From Chitinophaga costaii (GTDB taxonomy: Bacteria; Bacteroidota; Bacteroidia; Chitinophagales; Chitinophagaceae), in NCBI RefSeq assembly GCF_900094705.1, contig NZ_FMAR01000001.1, positions 124,001-188,000 of the forward strand: 64,000 nucleotides of DNA, in the 5' to 3' direction. This document shows, one piece after another, positions 58,809-64,000 of the stretch (positions are counted from its first letter, which is position 1; each line of letters begins with the position of its first letter). Under the pieces are notes generated by a model. It saw only the letters and a program-made list of their open reading frames with translations, searched no databases and had not been told where the DNA came from. The position numbers and the translations under genes were made by a program.

Positions 58809-61800
58809 CTATTTATCGGGGTAAATCTGCCGGGCAGTTTCCATTGTTTCCAACTTTCCCTGGTTCATCTTATATACCTTATCGGCTACATGAAAATATT
58901 GGTCGTCATGTGTAATGGCAATCACTATTTTCCCAGCATCTTTCATTTTTGGTAACAGGTGCAGGTAAAAAAATTCGCGGTAGGATGGATCCTGGTCGGC
59001 CGCCCACTCATCAAACAGGTATACCGGATGATCTTCGAGGTAGCATTGCAGCAAGGCCAGCCGCTTACGCTGCCCGCCAGACAAGGCAATGGTGCTGTAT
59101 TGATTGTTACTGATACTTACCTTATCGTACAGGTTTAATAACTGCAGATAGTCGCTTATTTCGGCTGCGCGATGTTCCAGGTCGGTGTCATAGATTTTTT
59201 CAAATAGATGGGCAGGACTAAAAACCGTCGAAAAATATTCACCCAGCCGGGAGCTGTCAACTTTTTTCCCGTTAATCAGTATATGTCCCTGATGAGGTTT
59301 ATACAGCCCCGTCAGCAGGCGCGACAAGGTTGTTTTACCACTGCCGTTTCCGCCAATAATAAATACCACTTCACCGCTGCTGATCTCCAGGTCTATCGGC
59401 CCCACGGCAAAGCTGCCATCCTCCCCTTGCTGGTAGTGAAAACTAACCCCGGCAGCCCGTATGGATTGTACCACCGGATCTACAGGAAGGGTTTGTTTAT
59501 AGATATCCATCTCTCCGGGAACATCCTGCATAAACTGCTTTACCCGTTTCCAGGCCACCCGTAATTGTAATATGCCGGGCGCCGCGCTGAGTATGCCGTT
59601 GATCGGACCGATCAGGTATAGTAGTACGATGACAAAACCGGTAACAACAGCACCGGCAACATCAGGAAACATCCTGGGTATACCAAAAGCGGTGATGCCT
59701 AACAGTAGTATCAGCATCGACTCTCCGATCAGAAAAGCATTTACAAAGCGGGTATCTGCTATCACAATATGATCACGGTAAGCAGCAGCGGTACCGGTAA
59801 TATCGCGTTTAAAGGAAAGACGCTTGTTGTTATGCATACTGAGTTCCTTGAATCCATCTATCAGGCCGTTCAGATGCCCCATAAATACAGTAACCGTATC
59901 CCGGGCGCGGCTGTAATAGATATCGGTACGCTTACCTACCACATAGTAAATACCGGCCACAATAATGATCAGTGAAAAAGTAAGCGCCGCTGCCGGCAGT
60001 GATAATGCCGCCAGGTAAAGGAAGGCGCCAAAGGCTGTGATGGCGTTGGTAAGTAACATAATCAACATACTGGTAGCATTGCCGATTACATCCACATCAT
60101 CCTGTAAAGCGGTATAAATCCGCCCGCGTTCTATCCTCTCAAAAAACTGGTAAGAAGTGGCAAATATTTTTTCGATCAGCTTAATCCGTAAATCATAAAC
60201 CATTCCACGGGTAAGCTTTACCAGGCGTACCTGCACAAACCATCGCCCGGCAAGGTATACCGCCATCGTAAGCGCATAATAAAAGAGCAGGTAACTGATA
60301 TCATCTTCCACGTTTAAGGCAGAAGTAACCAGGATAATGACTACCATGTTGGCGATACCGGAAAGCATACTTACCAGTACAATACGTGGCAGCATTCTCA
60401 GCAGCTGGTCAGGCTCAGGCAGTAACAGGCCAGCCAGGTAAGATATGCAGGTAATGCCTGTAGCAATTAACACCATTACAATCATTGCGGCAAAGCTCTC
60501 CGGCATCCATACCAGGATGGAAGTCCAGTTAAACCCTGCAATGGCGCGCGGCAACAGGTAAATACCCAGCATAAAAGGTACTAATAGTAACAAGAGCTGC
60601 AGGAACTTCCAGAGTTTGGGTAAAACCGGTCCTGTTAATTTTCTTTTACCCTGAGACGCCCGTACAATCACAAGTACCAGCAAAACGATATTGCCCAGGA
60701 TATAAAGTGCGAGTAAGAGCGCTATCAGCGAAAAGCTTTTATCGCCCCTGTCGGTAGGTTTGTATTTATCTTCCAGCTTTTCGGCAGCCAGTATTTTCAT
60801 TACGCGTTCGGCAATGAAACCGGTCAGGTAGCTGTTGGAGTTTGCCAGCAACACCACGCCCTTGTTGGTTTGTGGCCGGAAAACGATGTAAGCGGAGAAA
60901 TTGGGGTTCAGGCCCGCATGAAAAATGGCGCCGTCTCCATGAAAAGATACTTCCCAACCCATGCCATAGGCGGCCATTCCGTGTAAGGCAACGGTTTCGT
61001 CGCGCTGCTGGGTTTGCAGGGCCAGCGGGTATAAGGCGTTGGGCCGGCGCCCCATCTGAAAGAGCAGCCATTTTGCCATATCGTTGGCATCAGCGATCAC
61101 ATAGCCCGCGGCGTTATTACCGCGGAATACCGGCGCATCACAGGCACGTGCCCGGAAAAAACCGACTTTATATCCTGCCGCCATCCTGTTGCTGTCAACA
61201 GGTATGCCTACGGAAGAACTATGCATTTCCAGCGGCGCTAACAGCTTTTCGGCTACATATGTTTCAAACAGCTGCCCGGTTACTTTTTGCAGGATCAACG
61301 CCAGGATATCATAATTAATTGTGGCATATTCATATTCAGTGCCGGGTTTATGATGAAGCTTTACACCGGCCACTTTTCGCACAGTGGCTTCCAGCATTGT
61401 ATCTGCATTGCCTGCCGGAATATCCGCAATTGTTTGCCATGGTATGCCGCTAGTATGATGTAACAACTGCGCTATTGTAATAGCCGCAGGCACGTTTTTA
61501 TAGGTACTGCTACACCATGGCAGGTAAGTGGTTACCAGCGAATCGGGATGTATTTTTCCTGCAGCAATGAGTTGTTGTATAGCCAAAGCAGTAAAGGCTT
61601 TGGAACAGGAGCCCAGCTGGAATAAGGTATTCGGGGTAACCGGCATCTTTTTTTCCGCATCCGCATATCCATAGCTCCGCACCACGGGTTGCCCGCCATT
61701 TACCATCACCAGGCTGATACCCGGAATATTGCCTTCCTTCATGAGCGATTTCACCTCCCGGTCTACCAGCTGCTGCTTATCCTGCGAAAAAGCAACACTG

Positions 61801-61859
61801 GTGTACAGCATAAGGAACAAGCCTGCAAAATGCAGGAGATGCTTCGGGAAAAATAACAT
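58809..61859 (-). CDS. S12 serine peptidase fused to a cyclic-peptide ABC exporter
   Basis: The protein has 1016 residues. It has a signal peptide (1-25, ending near AFS|QDK), then a class C beta-lactamase/S12 peptidase domain (about 28-370). That domain has SCSK with Ser84 and Lys87, YAT with Tyr178 as the third catalytic residue, and FHAGLNPNF as the third motif. Three hydrophobic segments follow (about 383-483), then six more forming an ABC exporter membrane domain, and a nucleotide-binding domain with GGNGSGKTT, LSGGQRKRLALL and DEWAADQDP; the last is typical of SyrD/PvdE peptide exporters. Nine segments put the peptidase in the periplasm and the ATPase in the cytoplasm. ClbP also has three membrane helices after its peptidase, and ZmaM joins a peptidase to transporter parts. 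With the N-acyl-D-Asn module of NRPS 1, the likely job is to export the prodrug and remove its cap. A penicillin-binding-type cyclase role is a less likely alternative. Confidence 0.93.
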   Translation of the reverse strand: MLFFPKHLLHFAGLFLMLYTSVAFSQDKQQLVDREVKSLMKEGNIPGISLVMVNGGQPVVRSYGYADAEKKMPVTPNTLFQLGSCSKAFTALAIQQLIAAGKIHPDSLVTTYLPWCSSTYKNVPAAITIAQLLHHTSGIPWQTIADIPAGNADTMLEATVRKVAGVKLHHKPGTEYEYATINYDILALILQKVTGQLFETYVAEKLLAPLEMHSSSVGIPVDSNRMAAGYKVGFFRARACDAPVFRGNNAAGYVIADANDMAKWLLFQMGRRPNALYPLALQTQQRDETVALHGMAAYGMGWEVSFHGDGAIFHAGLNPNFSAYIVFRPQTNKGVVLLANSNSYLTGFIAERVMKILAAEKLEDKYKPTDRGDKSFSLIALLLALYILGNIVLLVLVIVRASQGKRKLTGPVLPKLWKFLQLLLLLVPFMLGIYLLPRAIAGFNWTSILVWMPESFAAMIVMVLIATGITCISYLAGLLLPEPDQLLRMLPRIVLVSMLSGIANMVVIILVTSALNVEDDISYLLFYYALTMAVYLAGRWFVQVRLVKLTRGMVYDLRIKLIEKIFATSYQFFERIERGRIYTALQDDVDVIGNATSMLIMLLTNAITAFGAFLYLAALSLPAAALTFSLIIIVAGIYYVVGKRTDIYYSRARDTVTVFMGHLNGLIDGFKELSMHNNKRLSFKRDITGTAAAYRDHIVIADTRFVNAFLIGESMLILLLGITAFGIPRMFPDVAGAVVTGFVIVLLYLIGPINGILSAAPGILQLRVAWKRVKQFMQDVPGEMDIYKQTLPVDPVVQSIRAAGVSFHYQQGEDGSFAVGPIDLEISSGEVVFIIGGNGSGKTTLSRLLTGLYKPHQGHILINGKKVDSSRLGEYFSTVFSPAHLFEKIYDTDLEHRAAEISDYLQLLNLYDKVSISNNQYSTIALSGGQRKRLALLQCYLEDHPVYLFDEWAADQDPSYREFFYLHLLPKMKDAGKIVIAITHDDQYFHVADKVYKMNQGKLETMETARQIYPDK

Positions 61860-61886
61860 GTATAAATGGCTTGAGATAATGAAAGT

Positions 61887-63272
61887 TTATACAACCGCGC
61901 CGAGCAGTTGTGCTATAAACCCGGCATGTGCGTGAAGCAGTGCTTCCATGCTATCGAGGTCGAATAACTCATTATTATAATAAAGCTGCACTTCGCCTGC
62001 ATCCTGGTAAAAATTAAAGAAGAGCGCCAGATCCTGGTAGTTGCCTGCACCAGCAGGTTTGCGGAATGTGATGCCTTCTTCTGTGCGGCCGCTTTGCTGT
62101 TCAAAATGCGTTAATGAAATAAATACCGGGATCCGGCTGCCTATTGGCGGTGTGGCATTATAAAGTACAGATTCATAGGGATAGAAAACATGTTTTGATA
62201 ACTGGTAAAGCTGTTCATCCACGTACTCCAGCAAATCGCCTGCATCTTCTTTTCCGGCGATATTGAAAAAGCAGGGGCCGCCTGTAGCCAGCCATCCGAT
62301 TGTTTGCATAAAATGCTGATCCGGTCTTTTGGATGCCATAATCTCAAAAACAAAAGTTTCCTGCCCGCTGTGTTGATGAAGCGACAGCATGATACCTGCC
62401 ACCATCAACGTTAGTAAGCCGGTTTCGCATTGCCGGCGATACCGCTCTATCCGGGTAAAAGTGTCTGTTGGGTAAGCATAATGAATTTCTCCGCCCTCAC
62501 TCATCTCATACCGGCGGATAACCGGGGCCACAAAACGTTCATCAACAAAAGGCAATTTGTACAACCGGTCTTTTACCTCCGCCACCTTTTGCAGGTGCCG
62601 CTGCTCAAAAGCCTGCCGGGCCGGCTCTTTAATCAACCGCAACATGGGCATCCCATTTTTTAATACAGACTCCCAGTAGTTACGGTATTTATCACCCCTG
62701 GAGGTGTTCAGCAACTCCTGTTCAAAACGCACGTATGCACTGTATTGCACGGCAGGATCAAATACATGCTGCCCGCCGGAAAGGAACAATGCAGCCATCT
62801 CTTTCATGCCGTCAACAAAAAGCCTGGTGGAATACTGATCCGTTACCAGGTGATGGAAAATAAAGTGTACCGACAGGTCATGCGGGGTATATTCCATCAC
62901 CAAAATACGAAACAAGGGCCCTTGTTCTATATCAAAAGGCGTTAGCAGGGAAGCTTTCAGCATCTCCCTGGCGGCGGCTTCTGCGGCAGCAGGCTCCAGG
63001 TGGGTTAAATCTCTCTTATCAAAATCAATAACAAAAGTATCGGGCGTATGAATTACCTGGTATAAGGTGCCGTCGATTACCTGCAGCGTGGTACGAAAAA
63101 TTTCATATTGTTCCAGCATCCGCAACATGATCTGCTGGTTCAGTTCCAGGTCGAATGCATCCAGCCGCAGCGACAATTCAAGGTTAAACGGCGCTTTATC
63201 GGACCGTACGTGGTACAACATCCACTCCCGCCGCTGCGTTGCGCTGCTGGCAAATATTTTAGCTACTGGCAT
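61887..63272 (-). CDS. Stand-alone condensation-domain protein with HHxxxDQ motif
   Basis: The 461-residue protein is a single condensation domain with no A or PCP. The N-terminal lobe has FRTTLQV and the active-site stretch FHHLVTDQ: the catalytic second His is present but the Gly of HHxxxDG is Gln. The C-terminal lobe includes QTIGWLATGGPCF and LTHFEQQSG. Free-standing C domains can join two carrier-bound chains, acylate a free amine or hydroxyl, or release a finished chain. Here it may attach a side group or help release, because no thioesterase is seen; the sequence cannot decide. The start codon overlaps the end of the NusG-like gene by 10 bases (ATG at 63272, TAG at 63265-63263), which implies coupled translation. 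Confidence 0.88.
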   Translation of the reverse strand: MPVAKIFASSATQRREWMLYHVRSDKAPFNLELSLRLDAFDLELNQQIMLRMLEQYEIFRTTLQVIDGTLYQVIHTPDTFVIDFDKRDLTHLEPAAAEAAAREMLKASLLTPFDIEQGPLFRILVMEYTPHDLSVHFIFHHLVTDQYSTRLFVDGMKEMAALFLSGGQHVFDPAVQYSAYVRFEQELLNTSRGDKYRNYWESVLKNGMPMLRLIKEPARQAFEQRHLQKVAEVKDRLYKLPFVDERFVAPVIRRYEMSEGGEIHYAYPTDTFTRIERYRRQCETGLLTLMVAGIMLSLHQHSGQETFVFEIMASKRPDQHFMQTIGWLATGGPCFFNIAGKEDAGDLLEYVDEQLYQLSKHVFYPYESVLYNATPPIGSRIPVFISLTHFEQQSGRTEEGITFRKPAGAGNYQDLALFFNFYQDAGEVQLYYNNELFDLDSMEALLHAHAGFIAQLLGAVV

Positions 63273-63778
63273 ACGGGAAGCATTAAATCCTGCGAAGGAA
63301 TGGAAAGCAATACGTTTCCCTGAAGAATATGCACACGTACCAGTATTTTACGGGTATTGGCATACTGCACTACTTCACAAGACATCCCTGTAAGCGGCCC
63401 GCTGCCTATGCACAGCTTTTGCCCGGGTGGAAAACGCTGCATGGATACTTCCAGCCCCACATTATATGCCAGGGCCATTTTTATATCTTTGATTATATCT
63501 TCATGTACTTCGGCGAGCGACTTACCATTACGCACAAAATAAAGTGAACCTTCCATATCAATAACAGAAAAGTAATCCCTTACATGCCTGAGAAAAATAA
63601 ATATATACGAGGGGAATAGCGGTTCGTCAATGCTTTTTTTCCTATCACCCCATTTCCTGATGGATTTCATCATGGGCAGAAAGGAATCGATCTGCATGTT
63701 TAAAAGCCGGGTATTAACTTTTTTCTCATGCCGGGGACGGGTATACAACAAATACCAACCTTCTCTGAAAGTTTGCAT
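63263..63778 (-). CDS. Specialised NusG-family antiterminator (UpxY/LoaP/TaA type)
   Basis: This 171-residue protein starts GWYLLYTRPRHEKKV, the classic start of the NusG N-terminal (NGN) domain, and has DEPLFPSYIFIFL, which follows the RNA-polymerase-binding pattern. A KOW-like segment lies near the C-terminus (GSGPLTGMSCEV). Specialised NusG paralogs head long operons and help RNA polymerase read through terminators: UpxY in Bacteroides capsule operons, LoaP in firmicute polyketide operons and TaA in the myxovirescin cluster. As first gene of an operon of more than 63 kb with gaps of at most 49 bases, it fits that role. It is separate from the housekeeping nusG, which sits among ribosomal genes. 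Its stop overlaps the start of the condensation-domain gene. Confidence 0.9.
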   Translation of the reverse strand: MQTFREGWYLLYTRPRHEKKVNTRLLNMQIDSFLPMMKSIRKWGDRKKSIDEPLFPSYIFIFLRHVRDYFSVIDMEGSLYFVRNGKSLAEVHEDIIKDIKMALAYNVGLEVSMQRFPPGQKLCIGSGPLTGMSCEVVQYANTRKILVRVHILQGNVLLSIPSQDLMLPVCQ

Positions 63779-64000
63779 ATCAAAAGGGTTATCTGCAAAG
63801 ACCAGTTACAGCGCTTCGCATTGGTTAAATAATTAAACAGCTACCGCTACGGTCAACACCATTTAGTGTTTCCGGGAAAGGATCAGGTGGAGATAGGTTG
63901 AAAAAAGGGTTTCCACTATCATCGCAAATTACATTATTCAACAATAACCTGCGCTAGTAGAATCACGAATTTAAGATGCGGTTTTTACTACGTTACAAGT
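63779..64000 (-). promoter_or_regulatory. Leader / upstream region of the operon
   Basis: These 222 bases lie upstream of the first gene and hold no convincing reading frame. As start of a NusG-paralog operon, the region should contain the promoter and perhaps the RNA element that recruits the antiterminator. I see only small structures: a short inverted repeat TTTCCGGGAAA at 63869-63879 that could be a protein site but not an RNA hairpin, and a 4-base stem ACCG-CTA-CGGT at 63843-63853. Neither is strong. Confidence 0.4.
63966..63999 (-). promoter_or_regulatory. Candidate Bacteroidota-type promoter
   Basis: Read on the minus strand, TAAATTCG (63973-63966) matches five of the six fixed bases of the Bacteroidota -7 consensus TAnnTTTG. 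A CTTG at 63999-63996, 22 bases upstream, could stand for the -33 TTTG/TTG element, with a gap slightly longer than usual. It lies about 190 bases before the NusG-like start, which would give a long leader. The match is weak and close to the window edge. Confidence 0.25.

Noticed and set aside
60700..61859. Beta-lactamase-like domain read as a drug-resistance beta-lactamase
   Set aside because: It is fused to membrane helices and a peptide exporter and lies beside an N-acyl-D-Asn module, which fits an S12 prodrug peptidase better.
63869..63879. TTTCCGGGAAA palindrome as a terminator or RNA hairpin
   Set aside because: The inverted repeat has only one central base, too few for an RNA loop, and no U-tract follows. 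It could only be a weak protein site.
1..64000. tRNA or rRNA genes, CRISPR arrays, insertion sequences, attachment sites
   Set aside because: I saw no repeat-spacer pattern, transposase frame, cloverleaf-like sequence or conserved rRNA stretch; the window is almost wholly megasynthase coding sequence.

Overview
The window looks like DNA from a Bacteroidota soil bacterium, most likely Chitinophaga or a close relative. This is an inference from mid-range base composition, the lack of clear Shine-Dalgarno sequences, the style of the megasynthase proteins and a NusG-type operon regulator. All supported genes are on the minus strand, so the cluster reads from about 63,800 down to base 1 and runs off the left edge. 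Gaps between genes are at most 49 bases, and two genes overlap. The window is therefore best read as one operon of more than 63 kb for a hybrid non-ribosomal peptide / polyketide.

Right end (start of the operon): a 222-base leader; a NusG-family antiterminator (63263-63778); a stand-alone condensation-domain protein (61887-63272); a serine peptidase fused to a cyclic-peptide-type ABC exporter (58809-61859); and an aspartate/glutamate racemase-family protein (58001-58801). Middle: NRPS 1 (acyl-AMP ligase, ACP, C, A for Asn, PCP, E), NRPS 2 (C-A[Asn]-PCP-C-A[Ser]-PCP) and NRPS 3 (docking domain, C-A[Ser]-PCP-E, then C, a half C, A-PCP, C-A-PCP and a last C). Next come a CmlA-like di-iron beta-hydroxylase, an asparagine synthetase and NRPS 4 (A-PCP-C). 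NRPS 5 follows (half C, A[Asn]-PCP, C-A[Val]-PCP, C-A-PCP). Left end: PKS-NRPS 6 (KS-AT-KR-ACP-C-A[Asn-like]-PCP), a carbamoyltransferase, an SGNH-hydrolase-like protein, and PKS-NRPS 7 (KS-AT-KR-ACP-C..., cut by the edge).

If gene order equals assembly order, the chain is: fatty acyl, D-Asn, Asn, Ser, D-Ser, X, X, Z, Asn, Val, B, a malonate-derived beta-hydroxy unit, an Asn-like residue, a second malonate-derived beta-hydroxy unit, and more outside the window. X is the same unassigned residue twice, Z is unassigned, and B may be basic. Tailoring would be beta-hydroxylation and O-carbamoylation. No thioesterase or reductase release domain is visible.

The most interesting reading is a prodrug self-resistance system. 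The first module should cap the peptide with N-acyl-D-Asn. A periplasm-facing S12 (ClbP/XcnG/ZmaM-like) peptidase, built into the same polypeptide as the exporter, could remove that cap during export. Other unusual features are two truncated condensation domains placed just before A domains, a C domain and its A domain encoded in separate proteins with two other genes between them, duplicated modules, and a specialised NusG paralog heading the operon.
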